Counted from the stretch's first letter, positions 11,816 to 23,935 are shown. The stretch is 64,000 nucleotides of DNA from Chinchilla lanigera (GCF_000276665.1 NW_004955402.1:6722869-6786868); one strand, 5' to 3'. The notes: a model not told the origin generated them from the sequence alone. Made by a program: numbers and translations.

Positions 11816-14800
11816 ACACATTTTTATATAAGTGTTTTATATATTTACCTGAGTGTGTACTGGTCAGGATGCAATACCTATCTCTTACTGTCAGTAGCAG
11901 TCAAAAGAAATGTTACATACTGGTTCTCAGAGGACTTAATTCTAACTACAGCCTTATCTCAGTACTCAAGTACTTTGAAGCTTGCTCAGATTTTGTCCCA
12001 GTGTCATTGATACTTGCTACCCTTCCCAGCCAAAATAATTTGTTGTTTTGGTACTAGCTGATTTTGGTACACATCGTGGTGCTGGGAACCAATTCAAGGT
12101 ACCTCAGTATTGGGAAGCACTCAGAATTCAAAGAACTGCTCTGAGCAAAACCAGTAGAAAGTACCACCCCATGCCGCCTAACCACCCTCACTGTTCTCTC
12201 CAGTGCGAGAGTCAGGCTCAGACTGGGGTTAGTCTAGGGACTGGTGTCTGGGTGGAGACAACAACCTTGAGGTCATGATAGCTCCAGGGCAGGCAGGTGG
12301 GGCAGCTGCACATCAGAGACAGCTGTGGGCGCTAGAGAGATGCGTGGAGCTGAGGTGACTACAGCCGTCTGGATGCCTGAGTGGGCCTCCGCGTGTGTCC
12401 CAGCAGGCCGCAAGTCAGAAGGACAGGGACCTCTAAGTGAGGAGGCGGGTTTATATTTAATTCTGGAATCCCAGTTACTATTTAGGTGGGATTTCAGTTC
12501 AATTTGGAAGGAAAAACCTTTCATTTGTACATTTTAGTGATAACAGTAAGACCAAGGTATCTCTAATGTTAAATCGCATCGTCAAATTTCCTTGGCTGGA
12601 GATGTTGGACCTGGGTGAGTGTTAGCTGGTTGAAAACTGTATTTTGTTTGTTTGTTTTCTCTTTAAAATAAAAAAAATTTCAAAAAAAACCCCTGAGAGT
12701 CAAAACTGTACTATTATTTTGCAGGCTGATAGCAGGGAAGATGTTTTCTCCTTTGTTTCTCTTCTTTTTTTCAGATTTTTTTTTCTGTAAGGCATACTGT
12801 TTGATTGGGCCAATATTTTTCTCTCCTACATTTTCACAGTTACATATTTGCTATAATTTGTAGCAATGACATTTGCTGCAAAATAACACTTGATAGTTGT
12901 ACTTAAGTTAAAGCACAAGGTATGTTTGTTACCAAGGCACTCTTTCTTTGGAGCATTTTTTGTTGTTATATAATCAATCCTAATGGCTCTAATAACCACA
13001 CTGGGACGAAGGAATTTTTGGCTTTTGTTTGCTTTTAGTTGCCATATTTTCCTGAATCTCTGGGCTTAAAAAAAAAAAAAAAAAAAAGGCAAATAAATCA
13101 CTCACTTCTTTTTAAACTAACACTGGGATCATTTCACTAACATAAAAAGCAGTGAAATCATATTTTATATGAAAAAAGGTGAGAAGGGTACATTACATAA
13201 GCACAATAGTATTCAACATCTTAAGTACTGCACTTTCATTTTTTAAATAGGTTTGCTGCATCCTGCTCTGGAAAGTGTTCTGTCACTTTTCCTGCAGTGA
13301 CAAACATTAATCAAACGTACCATTATTATTAACCACTGATGAAACGCCTACCTCCAAACATAACAAACCTGCTGACTTCTAATGTGCACGTCTGCTCATA
13401 AACACAGACAGCAGATGAGAGGGTGTCTCATCCCAGAGCCTTCCTTCTACATATTCTGCACACAAAAGGTCCTTACATGAAACACACTGAAAAAATTCAA
13501 ATCACCATCATGTCTGGGCAGAGATTCCTTAGCTACAAGCTGGCAGACACATTTGGCAGGGGGAACTTGGCACACTCATTATGGACAATAATTTTGATTT
13601 TGTAGAGATTTGGGGTATTCCTTGCTAAATTTTTTTAAATGAAAGATTTCATCTGGGCTAATTCCTTTGGTAGAATATGTTTATGAACAGATTGAAATTG
13701 TGACTCTTCTCTAAGATGCTATCATGCTGTATTCTCAGCCTCTTTTATTAATTTGTTAAAGAACACACTGTCTTTCTTCTGTGTGTATCTTTTTTGTTTT
13801 GAGATCAAGAACCCTTCTCTCACTAACACTCATTTCCCAGACCTGGAAGGTGTCAATGGTGTAGCACATTAAGTACTAATTGAGAAGAATATGAGACAGG
13901 ATATTTTGAAAACATCAGTAGTAACCACATAATACAAAAACCACCTTGTGCTTCTCTGCCATTGCAGACTTTCAAGGGGTGACTCATGACAGTATTTATT
14001 TTCAGGTGAGAATTATTGTATATGTGGATTGGCCAAGTGATAATTAGGTTTTTAATACAACTCTGCAGTATTAGGGTGCTCTAAAGATTTGGTATGTGTA
14101 AATTAAAATGTTTTGACCTGAATAGTTATGGTACATTAATCTTCAACTTCTTTCTTCTAGACTTTTTCATAGCAGCAGAGTAAATAAGCATAATTTTTGA
14201 AACAGTTACAGAAAACAGTGTTTCTCTTTCCAGACATTCTTCCTGTCTTCCAGATGCTGTCCATTCATGAGTGACCTTTTTGCTCTTTTTGTCTCATTAG
14301 CCGCTTGCAACCTGCAGCATTTGTCTTTCAAGAGAGAAAGGGAATGAAGAATGCTGTGTCATTTTTCTTCCAAAAAAAGTTGTCTCTTTTGTTACTGGTT
14401 ACTGTCCATTATTTCTCTTCTTCTTGCACCGCGTTGTCAATCATTTGATGATTAGTGCCATAAAGTTGGACAATGGCAAGGAGGCAAAAACTCCTCTACT
14501 TGATATTACTCAGTAGCTGTTCCAGTTAGAGATCTGCTTGGCTATGCTGATTCCAAGTTTTCAGGAGAGGCATTTTCTTTGCATTTCAATTACCCCTATT
14601 TGTTCTAGATAATATTTACACAGATAATTGACTGCTGATTCCAGCTCATCCTCCCAACATTACAGTATTCTTTCTTCATCAGATTTTTATTTATCTTTTG
14701 AAGACCAGGAATTAAAAAAATATATAAAGATGTTAACTGTTTAAAACTGCTGGGGTGGTTTTATTTGGATAGAGAGATGATGCATGTTATATTTCTTTGT

Positions 14801-15713
14801 TTATGTCTGCATTTTCATGGTTTTTAAAAGGTTTATTTCAACCATTTTACTTAGAAAATCTTAAGTGAGCCACTGATGGGCCGCTTAATGGGAAGATAAG
14901 AACAAAAGAGATAAGTGCCAGAAATTTTGCTGCATGCAATAAAACCCTGAGATCAGTAACCTCTCAAAAATGTGAATAGAGATGAGATTTAGCTTTTCCC
15001 TTTAAAGTTAGAGAGCTGCTTGACCTGTGTGAATGCAGGATGGATACTGGTAGAGAAGGAAGAGCCAGGAGAGAGGTGGGCAGGGAGGGGCCTTGGCAGC
15101 TTTAGGTGCAGATCCGTTCAGCTCCAGTGCCTACATCTGGACCTGCCCAAAGGCAGAAAGATGGGGTGGAGTTAGGCAAATTTTCAGGATTGTTGTCAGG
15201 AAGTCCTTATCTTTGAGGTGTTTTTGCTCAGGGTTCCTGTCAGGCAGTTTTTCCAACAAGCTGTTGAATCTGTGAGGACCGTTCTGTCATAGCACAAAGC
15301 AAACTGGGCAAAAGAGCGTTCAAACCAGCTGCTGGGAAGTAGAAGAGCAGAGAGGACAGCATTGAGAGAGGGCGGCCGGGGTCAGATGCGCAGGTGAGAA
15401 CCACACACACATTCTGAGCATTTGTACTCAGACTGCTCCACACAGCTAGGTGGCTTTCTCAGAAGCCCCCAGCAGGGTTACTTATATCATGGAAATAAAA
15501 GAACTCAAAACATGGTAAACATCACCCCTTCATCTGAAGTCAAAAGTAGAATCAAATATACTTGTAGCCAAAATAACCAAGTAGGGCTCCAAAAATGAAA
15601 GTGGTAAATATTACCATTACCTCTCTATTTTGTATTTTCTGTATAGTATACCTAGGATTTTTAAATGGAGCATAAGTTAGTGCCAGCTAATGGGTTGTCA
15701 CCCTTGTTACCCT
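11816..15713. other. Long repeat-poor AT-rich stretch
   Basis: Nearly 4 kb with no recognisable SINE, LINE or LTR apart from simple runs (poly-A at 13069-13087). No gene is recognised. The absence of insertions contrasts with the rest of the window and is what constrained regulatory DNA often looks like. The part 14210-14760 is the best candidate for a conserved non-coding element. Confidence 0.4.
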
Positions 15714-15768
15714 CAGTCCTCAAACTTAGGCGTGCACCAGAGTCAGCTGGAGGCCTTTGTCAAACTCC
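15714..15768 (+). mobile_element. MER5A-like hAT element, 5' part
   Basis: CAGTCCTCAAACTTAGGCGT then GCACCAGAGTCAGCTGGAGG match the start of the MER5A non-autonomous hAT family (inverted-repeat end beginning CAGTGGTTCTCAAAC). The element stops around 15768, where L1 sequence begins. Its 3' part is found at 16612-16705. Confidence 0.65.
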
Positions 15769-16611
15769 TCCAGTGAAGAGGGAGTCAATCAACAGAATGA
15801 GAGGAAACCTTTACCAGGTATTAACCTGACAAAGGATTCATATTCACTATACACAACAAACTCAAGAAAACATAACAGAAAGACAAGTAATCCAAATAAA
15901 ACACAGGCACATAATCTTGATAGATACCTCTCAAAAGAAATACAAATAACCAACAAAATGTTCAAGATCATTAGCCACTGGAGAAAAGCAGATCACAACT
16001 ACAATGAGACACCGTGTCACCGCAGTTAGAGTGGAAAGAAGCCAGCGGGGGTGGAGGGAGAGAAAGAAAGGAAATGCTGGAGAAGAGATGAAGGAAAAAA
16101 GAACTCTTATATACTGGTACTGGGGATGGAAGTTAGTGTACGGCCATTATAGAGAACAAGAAACTAAAAACTAAAAACTGATTTACAGTCTGATCCATTC
16201 ACTCGAAGCATATAACCAAAGAAAAGGAAATCAGTAAACCCAAAGAGACAGCCGCTCATCCATGTGTACTGCAGCGCCAGTCACAGAAGCTAAGGTACGG
16301 AACCAACCGAAGTGCCCATCAACAGACAAGTGAAGGAAACGGGGTGTTATTCGCCACAACGAAGAAGGGAAGCCTGTCATTTGCAGCAAAATGCAACTGC
16401 GGTTCATTCTGTTACATGAAATAAGCCAGGAACACAAAGACAGGTATCACAGGTCAGGAACACAAAGACAGGTATCACAGGTTCTCTCATATGTTGAAGC
16501 TGAAAAAATATTGAGCAGAAAGTAGATTAGTGATTACTCCAAGGTGGGAAGGTTGGGGAGAGGGTGTGACAAGAGTGCTCTGGGTGTGACAGTGTGCATG
16601 AGTTTTGGACT
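15769..16611 (+). mobile_element. L1 fragment (3' ORF2 and start of 3' UTR)
   Basis: Plus-strand L1 landmarks appear in order: CAACAAACTCAAGAAAACAT, CAAAAGAAATACAAATAACC, TCATTAGCCACTGGAGAAAA, CACAACTACAATGAGACACC, GTGCCCATCAACAGACAAGT and CATGAAATAAGCCAGGAACA. In ORF2 terms this is the cysteine-rich C-terminal end. The frame is interrupted repeatedly; one open stretch (15757-16029) still reads as L1-like peptide. A perfect 28-bp tandem duplication lies at 16427-16482. No poly-A is seen at its right edge. Confidence 0.85.
16427..16482 (+). repeat. Perfect 28-bp tandem duplication inside L1
   Basis: The unit starting CAGGAACACAAAGACAGG at 16427-16454 is repeated exactly at 16455-16482. Two identical copies in an otherwise degraded L1 mean the duplication is much younger than the L1 insertion, or is an assembly or replication-slippage product. 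Confidence 0.95.
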
Positions 16612-16705
16612 CCATCAGCCGTGGCTGGGACCCTGCGACCTACATTTCTAACAAGGTCCCAGGTATTGTTGAGCCTGTTAGTTGGGACCACATCTCAAGA
16701 ATCTC
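16612..16705 (+). mobile_element. MER5A-like hAT element, 3' part
   Basis: ACATTTCTAACAAGGTCCCA followed by GGTATTGTTGAGCC and GGGACCACATCTCAAGAATC matches the right half of MER5A (TTTCTAACAAGTTCCCAGGTGATGC type text, ending near a TTTGAGAACC terminus). With the 5' part at 15714-15768 it reconstitutes one element in the same orientation interrupted by the L1. Confidence 0.7.
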
Positions 16706-17648
16706 GTGCTAAAAGGATAAAAACTACCCAGTTACAGAATACCTTAACCTCCTAAACTAAATAGCATTTAATTCAGAATATGATCTTAATGCTACATGAA
16801 GATGTTTTGTCACAACTAATTAAAAATATAAATCTTTGGAAACTATAAAATGACAAAATGTGTGATATTTGCTCCATGACTCCTATAAACAAGGCATTAT
16901 ATTTACTATTATAATCTCTACTTTAGGGAAAAATCTTAAGCAACTTGTTTCTGGCTACTGGCCCAATCAGGACAAAGACCCTGGTCTCTTCATGTTTATA
17001 AAGTCCCCACTGGCCTGACCTAGGTCTTTCCAGGTCCTTTGGTCAACTCTGCTGTAGTCTTCCAGAAGGTTCTAGAAGGCCATCAACTTCAGAATTAGTA
17101 CAAATTCCCACAGTGACTATAAGCCTCAGCTCAAATATATCTGACAGTGCCTCATGTTGTTTTTTGACATTTTGTGTCCCAAATTTAGGCCACAGACAAG
17201 AAATAAAGATAACCCATGCCCCTAGCTGCTTACACAGAGATCTTTCCCCATTTAAATGGCATTACTATAACATTTAAAGCAACAGGAATCTCCCCTTGGT
17301 CAGATGCTTAGGATTTGAAACACCCTGGTACCGTCCTTAAATGTGGAATTAACCTAAATCTGTTTCTTTCCACCTGTAGTTAGTTAAGTCATTTAGTAGC
17401 ATCTTCTATAAACACACAGGATTAAGAAAAGATTCGTTCATCCCAGCCCACACAGAGGGGAGACGCAAGCTCCTTCCGCTCACCCGTCCACACTCTCTAC
17501 TCCTCCTCTTTGTGTGCTACCTCCTCAAAACCTTCATTTAAAAAAGAAAAGAAGAAAGAAACCCCCTTGATCAAAGCTTCTACGGTGAAAACATACTTTG
17601 TTCTTCTAGCAGCTCCTGAAATGCTAAGGGTATTGAAAGTTCCCTTTG
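16706..17648. other. Unique AT-rich sequence
   Basis: No gene or confident repeat recognised. A purine run of AAAAGAAAAGAAGAAAG lies near 17541-17560. Confidence 0.5.
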
Positions 17649-17805
17649 GCACTTTGGCTCAATGATAGAATGCTTGCCTAGCGGTGCTGGATTCCAGCCT
17701 ACACACCCCTGGGGGAGGGATAGGGAAAGAAAGGGAGGGAAAGAGAAGGAAAGAGAGAGATGGGAGGGGAGAAGAGGAGAGGAAAGGTCTTTTATATTCC
17801 TTTTT
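17649..17805 (+). mobile_element. Diverged ID-type SINE with (GGAAA/GAGA)n tail
   Basis: TTGGCTCAATGATAGAATGC and TTGCCTAGCGGTGCTGGATT resemble the A-box half of an ID element, the B-box region being degraded. The tail has expanded into GGGAGGGAAAGAGAAGG-type purine repeats. Short and diverged, so family placement is tentative. Confidence 0.55.
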
Positions 17806-18929
17806 CTTTGGATAAGGTCTTCAAAATCAAGTGTTCAGTGGCCACATGTGGCTGGGGTTGCAGATGGCCTCAGTGTTGGGGTACACAGGAATAGAGTCCC
17901 AAATAGGTGGTAAGGGTGTCATCCAAGGCTCTGGCTTGTGAGAACAAAGAATCAAACCACAGTCACCCTGGAAGACATGAAGGAGCTGTCAGAGAACTTG
18001 TAAAGCAGATGGCATCCAACTGAGGGTGGAACCACACAAAGCAAAAGCCCTACCCTAAGTGCCTCACCCTTAGCAATCATGGAGCCTTTGAGAATTCCTA
18101 GTCTTGTGTTGATCATTATCTCAGAAAGCGCCTTCCTGTATTTCTTATAGATAACTCTGGCACTCTCCTCTTATTTGCATTCAGTGCTGTGGTGCTGGAG
18201 GGATCCATTAAATGCCTTTTGCTTCGACAACCACAAAGTGCTAACTGCAACTTTCCGGTGTGAAACAGCTTTATTATTTGACTTGTTAGTAAAGATGTTG
18301 TGTAACTCGCACTGAAGCACATTCTCTGTTTGATCCTTCAGTCATCCTCCCTCTCATTTTCAGATGTGTCAATTAAAATGTAAGCCACTCACACCACTTA
18401 ACATCAAAGTTCCTGTCCCAGCAGTTTAGTTTCAGATACTTCTGAGGGCCCCGCAGGGTCCTTGATTGCTGTCCCTAGAGAAGCATCATGTGATCATGGT
18501 TCTAATTTATCAAGAAAGGAGAAATGTTTTGAAGATAATATCTTTATGGGAAGATAACTTTATTGGAAGAGATATCTACTGTCTTAGTTCATGAATCTAT
18601 CTTTTCCACATTTGTCCATTCCCTTCCATAAAACCAAAGACCTATTCATTTGCATATAACAAGAGTCACGTATGGCTTTTATATACTGCGAAGAAAAAAA
18701 CAAAATAAATGTCAATATTTTCCTAATATTAAGAACAGAAGATGAAGTGTCTTCTAACAGTAACATTAAAAATGGTTTTTCTCTCTCAGTACAATCTGAC
18801 AGTGATAGAGATAACAAGTTGTAAGCCAAAAGTCTGAGCATGACATCATCCATGCCAAGGGGTCTCCCCAGACACTTATTTCTGGCTCAGTATGGCCTAG
18901 TTTAGTAGCAACATAGAAGGTTACTGTGA
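17806..18929. other. Unique sequence, no feature recognised
   Basis: No gene recognised. Composition is AT-rich from 18500 to 18800. The open frames on the minus strand have no recognisable content. Confidence 0.5.
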
Positions 18930-19140
18930 GCCAAACTTGACAAATGAGTGTAATCCCATAACCCTGGGAGACTGAGGGAGGAGGATCACAAGCTAGAGCC
19001 CAACCTGGACAACTTAGTAAGATCCTCTTTCAAAATTTAAGAATTACTTTCTCAAAATAAAAAGAAAGTAGACTAGGACCACAACTCAGTGTGAAGACTT
19101 TGGATTAAATCCCCAGTATCACAAAGAAAGAAAAAAAAAA
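18930..19140 (+). mobile_element. B1-dID composite SINE
   Basis: A diverged B1 monomer (GTGTAATCCCATAACCCTGG, GACTGAGGGAGGAGGATC, CAACCTGGACAACTTAG) is followed by a linker and an ID-type half (ACCACAACTCAGTGTGAAGA and GGATTAAATCCCCAGTATC) ending in an A/AAAG-rich tail. Its tail abuts a separate, younger ID element at 19148, so that ID probably landed in this A-rich target. Confidence 0.8.
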
Positions 19141-19147
19141 GAAAGAG

Positions 19148-19241
19148 GGCTGGGGATTTAGCTCAGCGGCAAAGCGCCTGCCTGGCAAGCGCAAGGTTGT
19201 GAGTTTGGTTTCCGGTACCGGAGAAAAACCAAAAAAAAAAA
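19148..19241 (+). mobile_element. ID SINE (tRNA-derived), well preserved
   Basis: GGCTGGGGATTTAGCTCAGC opens the element and contains an intact pol III A-box match (TAGCTCAGCGG). The ID body GCCTGGCAAGCGCAAGG follows. The B-box region (GGTTGTGAGTTTGGTTTCC) is altered from GGTTCGANTCC. The element ends in an A-rich tail. It is the best preserved ID copy here and typifies the family seen at 42876 and 45887. It resembles a tRNA gene at its 5' end but cannot fold as one. Confidence 0.92.
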
Positions 19242-20797
19242 GGAAAGAAAGCTTAGTGTGTTTTTGTACTGGTGAAATATCAGCTACCTTACTGTCACCA
19301 TTTAAACATCAGCAGTTGATGGTTAAAATAGTTCCACTTGGAAAATACAGAGTACAACACTGGCACCTACCATTTCCAGAGCTAGGGAAGAATAAAGGAT
19401 AGCTTACCTAAAAACCTGAAGCAAACCAATTTCTTAGGATGAATAACATTTTAAAGACTTAAGTTATGTTCTGTCTTGTACATTTGGTGTGCAATTCACA
19501 GATCTGGAGAGGACTGCAGTCCTGCAAGGGTACAACAAGGAACACAGCCTTAGCAGGGACTCAGGACACCACACAGGTGCATCCTTTCACCATATGTGGG
19601 CAAGTGGCCCTAATCACGCAGAAGATGACCTGTTGCAGTCTGTCCTGAGCTGTTTACAGGGATTCCAAGTACTTCTCACTGTATACTCTCTCCTCCCATG
19701 GTTTTGAGCAGTTTCTGGCTCGATGTCAACTAAGACCAATTGCTCACACCCTTGAGAATCACCCATACACTTATTTCATCCTAGGCCCACGTTTCTTCAG
19801 GAAGACAGTTTTCTTGAAGCTTGACAAAGGGGTATATACCCAGCCAAATGATCACTGTTTAATTCACCCCACTCCATGAACATTTGCAGTGGTTTGGTTC
19901 CTGTCCTTGGCTGATGGTTTTGTGTCATCTCTCAGTCCAGTGGGTTGGAACAAGGAGAGTGGGGTGGAGACTGCAGGTTTTCTAAGCATGTTGCCAGGTC
20001 ACTCAAGTAGAAAATCAGCCTCTTCAGAGCGCACCCTATTATCTGTAGTCAGGCACCTGGTTAGTGGGGGAGCAGTCCATGGGACAGAAGTAAAGCAACT
20101 GTTTCCACCAACAGAGGGCACAGTGTTGGTTACAATTACATGACAGTAACAAGCTAAGGAGATTAAAGCAAACTTCTTTGTTATTTTTTTTCTATGGCAT
20201 TAAAAAATAAAAGCAGGAAAAATCATCCTAAAGAGGGGAAATTTTTTTTCCTTCTCCCAAAGGCATCATCTGAGTCATGTTAATCGACTTCAGTCAAGTT
20301 CTCCCACATGCATCTTTAGAATCCATCTTAGAAGCTGACTAATCACTGACAAGAATATAACATAACATCAGTCATCATCTCTTCATGAGAACAGCTTTTG
20401 TTTTTCTACCATCTTTCATTTTTCCACATAATGTCTCAACAATTGTAATGATCTGAAGCTTCAAGAAAAGTAACAGTCAGTTGGTAGGCCAACTTTTCTT
20501 CTCTATAATCCAGAGTTTTCTAGAATTGTGAGAGATCTTCATGGCTGCACTCGAAATTAAATACAATTAGAGTGTGGAACCAAACAATCAATAAAGAAAT
20601 AAAAAGAAAGGAACACTAAAGAATCAGTGTACTAATTTTAAGAAATTATGAAAGCTATCCTTCAAATTTTTCTAAGTAACTTAGTCATCAAATTCTTTCA
20701 AATTTTACACTAAAAACTTACATCAACCATTGAAGAATTAAAATTATAGTGACTGAAGTGTGCTGGATCACAGAAATATTTTATATACATGTATGTA
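19242..20797. other. Unique sequence, no feature recognised
   Basis: No gene or confident repeat. 20140-20760 is strongly AT-rich. Short open frames at 19199-19707 have no recognisable content. Confidence 0.5.
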
Positions 20798-20992
20798 CAG
20801 TCATGCATCACTTAAAACTAGGGATACGTTTGGGAAAATGTGTCATTTGGTGATTTGCTGAGACAGGTATAATGTCACTAAATGATAAAATCACACCAAG
20901 CCACCATGATATAATTGTTTCATAATTAATCAAAATGTCATTATGCAGATTATGACTATATATGTACGTATGTGCAATGTGACGCATTGAAT
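20798..20992 (+). mobile_element. Tigger-like MITE (TcMar)
   Basis: A TA dinucleotide precedes CAGTCATGCATCACTTAAAA, then GGGATACGTTTGGGAAAATG and TGTCATTTGGTGATTTG. This closely follows the left end of a known Tigger-class element (CAGTCATGCGTCGCTTAACG, then GGGATACGTTCTGAGAAATG). The right end near 20975-20992 (ATGTGACGCATTGAA) is a degraded inverted copy. It encodes nothing and is a non-autonomous deletion derivative. Confidence 0.7.
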
Positions 20993-21624
20993 TTTTGTCC
21001 TGAAAATATAGAATGACTAGAAAATCACTGTTGGTTACGTTGCAGTTTTCTCATTTTGTCCTGACTTGTATGTTAATGGGTGAACAAGCTCTAGACAAAT
21101 CTCACTAGTCTTACAGCATGGAGCAGGTGTGTAGGAACCAAGTAAGCTTGTTCCACATGCTGTCCAGGGTCTGGTAACCCAAACGCACTAATCTTTATAT
21201 ACGAACAGCAGACTAGGTAACTTTTTCCTTGAATGAGGGTCTGCCTCCCTTTGCTGCTGCATAAGAAATAAACCTAGCCTTCTTCCTGGATTCCTCTCCA
21301 ACCTTTCCGTTCTGCAAGCAGGGCTAACTGCCAGCCCACAGAGTTCATTCACATTAACATCTAAGCTTTTCTTCTAAATCATGACAGCAAAATTTCTTTT
21401 CTGCATTATTGTGATGCCACAGTTAGAAATCACAGGGAACACACAGTCACATTTGCGGGCTGCTAAGGATCAGAGAATCTCTGCTAAAGGAATGTGCCTC
21501 CGGCTAGGACAAGAGGAAGCGGAGTGCAGAGGAGCCCCCCGCCCCACCAATACCCTGAGATAAGGTGGGACAGGTTCAAGTACAGCCCTCACTTCTTACA
21601 CTTGGGAGACTGTGCCTGTTCATC
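20993..21624. other. Unique sequence, no feature recognised
   Basis: AT-rich to about 21280, then balanced. No gene recognised. Confidence 0.45.
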
Positions 21625-21790
21625 ACCCACTCATTCATTCTGCTCCTTTTCCATGTTATATTTATTGTGTGCTCTTCACTGGGAGAGTAGAAACAGTCCC
21701 TGCCTTCGCCAGTCTTTCTGGGTACTGGGAAAGAGAGATGCTAATGTAATAATCCAGCCAACAAGTGTAACTTCAGTGTGACGTGTGAGA
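21625..21790 (-). mobile_element. L2-like relic, antisense
   Basis: ACTCATTCATTCTGCTCC, TATATTTATTGTGTGCTCTT, GAAACAGTCCCTGCCTTCG and GATGCTAATGTAATAATCCA follow the order of an antisense L2 3' end (ATTCATTCAACAAATATTTATTGAGC, then TCCCTGCCCTCATGGAGC). Heavily diverged. Confidence 0.5.
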
Positions 21791-23165
21791 CTTGAAGGAT
21801 AAGAAGCATTAATTAGGCCGGGAGGAAGTACTGCATTTTTGTGAACTTGTCCTATTATTTGAAACCAACAAAATTCTCAAAATAACTCACGAATTATAAA
21901 ACATGAGGTCCCCCCGAGATCCTATCATGTTCAACTAGTCCTCTGTGGTTCCTAGGGACACTCAAGTTGTTATTTTCTAAGCAGTATATGGAACAGGCAG
22001 AGTCTTGATCACGCTGTTCCTGAATGCAGAAATGTTTAAGAGGTGTTGTTAAAATCTCTGAATATGGAATTTACTTCCCACTCTGTCTTCATCACTCAGA
22101 CGTTGTTAAAAGGCTGCATCTAGCCTGATGTTTTTCCTGGCATCTACCATCTGTGTTTTAGGATTTACATAAATGAATTTGTTTTCCTTAAAGTAACAAA
22201 ATATCATGTGGACTACAAAATGTGTGGACAGGTGGTCTTCAATAAGGTGCATTTTCCAGTGGAATTTACTCTTCTATTTAGTGTAATTATTACTGTGTTA
22301 TAAATGATATTGTCAGAAAGATAGAAAATAACAGATTTCTTTTTTAGAATAAAGAATAAACTACTACTCATGCCAAATGTTTGATGTGATATTAAATGCA
22401 AATAAAAACCTATTATGTCAACCACATACCTCCGTTTCAGTCCTACCTAACTGGCGATGATGTTGTCCTATGTAGAAATATTCCATCTCATGGAGCTATC
22501 TGTAGTGAGATCCTGGGGACATAGCAGATGGAGTCTCATGAGGAGCATGGAAAGCATGTCTCATGGCTGAAGACAGGAACTCCCGCTCTCCACACTGGGC
22601 ATGGAGATGGTGTGGGGAGTGAGTGCACAGCGATCAGCAGCAGAAAGCCAACACCACCCTAGCACTGAGGTGTGGACACCAGGGAAAAGGTATCTTCCCA
22701 CAACTTCATGCCACAGCCAAGTGCTTCACTCCTTAGCCTTTTCTTCATATCAGTGTCCATCCTCGGAGCCATTTTTAACTCCTCCTCATTGAGGGTTTTG
22801 TTTTTCCTTCTAGACTTTCAGCAGTGTTGACCCCCATGCGTGTTCCTGCCTGTACGGCAAGCCCGCTGGGTCCACTTACTGCAGAGCTTGAGAGAGCCAG
22901 GCTGCAGGCAGGGCAGACAGCACCTGAGGAGCAGGGAAGGGACTCTGTGTAGGCTCCAGGACAGTAGGAAAAGCCAAAGCGGGATCCAGGTTTACTAAGC
23001 TGAGCCTCATCATGGCCCCCACTTCCTCTGGCACCATTCACAGCATGCCAGGGTCTTGGCAAGATATGCATAGGAGGTTGCCATCAACCGAGGATATTTG
23101 ATGAGAAACATCTTCAGCTTCTGCTCCCCAAGATGGGGAGCTGACCTTCACTGATTACCATTCAG
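21791..23165. other. Unique sequence, no feature recognised
   Basis: No gene recognised. The region is AT-rich at 22120-22420 and GC-richer at 22830-23060. Confidence 0.45.
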
Positions 23166-23360
23166 TTTCTCTCTCCTTCTTCTTCTCCTCCTCCTTCTTC
23201 CCCTCCTCTGCCTCCTCTTCCTTATTTCAATTTTAATTTTTTTGAGACAGGGTCTCACTTTGTAGCCCAGGCTGGCCTGGAACTCGCTGTGTGACCCTCC
23301 CTTGCTGTCCTCCTTGCTGATTCCCAAGTGCTGGGATTATAGGCCTGCAAGCACATGCCC
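23166..23360 (-). mobile_element. B1-type SINE, antisense, beside a polypyrimidine run
   Basis: A CTT/CTC polypyrimidine tract (23172-23222) leads into TTTTTTTGAGACAGGGTCTC, TTTGTAGCCCAGGCTGGCC, TGGAACTCGCTGTG, CCAAGTGCTGGGATTATAGG and CCTGCAAGCACATGCCC, a clear reverse B1 at about 23231-23360. The polypyrimidine part probably derives from the A-rich tail of the element. Confidence 0.9.
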
Positions 23361-23857
23361 AGATTCTCTTTTGCGTTCTTATCAAACTTCATCTGATTGC
23401 AAGTATTGGACGGTCTGTATCCTGTGACAGCCATTTTGGATGAATGGGTTCCATTAGCTCTTCTGGATGCCACAGTCCCAGCGACCCTCCCTTCTCTCAC
23501 CCCCAGCTGACTTCATTTCCCAAGATGAAGGCACCAATACTGCCATGACTGGAAGCAAACACAAGATGCAGTAAATGTCTTAGTTAAAAATTACACAGAC
23601 ACTCATTGCCTTTGAGACTCTCCATCTTGTAATTTCTCCTGTTAACAGGAAAACATCCCTGGAATGGTGACCTAATCGGCCACTATTTTCAATTTTAACA
23701 CGACATTTTGTACTTGGTGAGATGATGGAATGCAGGACACTTTTGATTTTTGTTTTTCATTTTGTGAGGGGAAGATGTTCAAATAAGCTCATCAGTGGGA
23801 ATAAAAATCCCTCCAACCACAAAGTGTAATGAAGAATTTGAATTTGCTGTTTGTTTT
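23361..23857. other. Unique sequence, no feature recognised
   Basis: Mixed composition, no repeat or coding signal recognised. Confidence 0.45.
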
Positions 23858-23935
23858 TGTTTGCTGCTAAGGATCGAACCCAGAGCCTCACACATACTAA
23901 GCACATGCTGTGTCCCCGAGCTACATCCCTAGACC
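23858..23935 (-). mobile_element. ID SINE, antisense
   Basis: The reverse complement reads GGTCTAGGGATGTAGCTCGG, then GCATGTGCTTAGTATGTGTG and CTCTGGGTTCGATCCTTAGC. The B-box core GGTTCGATCC is intact. A short T-rich stretch on the left is its A tail. Confidence 0.85.

Noticed and set aside
11775..11860. AT-rich palindromes as a possible replication or recombination site
   Set aside because: They are the decayed dinucleotide tail of a B1 SINE; palindromic TATA/CATG strings are expected from (TA)n/(CA)n runs.
15757..16029. 90-codon open frame with a plausible protein-like composition
   Set aside because: It is a fragment of L1 ORF2, not a host gene.
19148..19241. tRNA-like gene
   Set aside because: It has an A-box but an altered B-box, an A-rich tail and no cloverleaf; it is an ID SINE.
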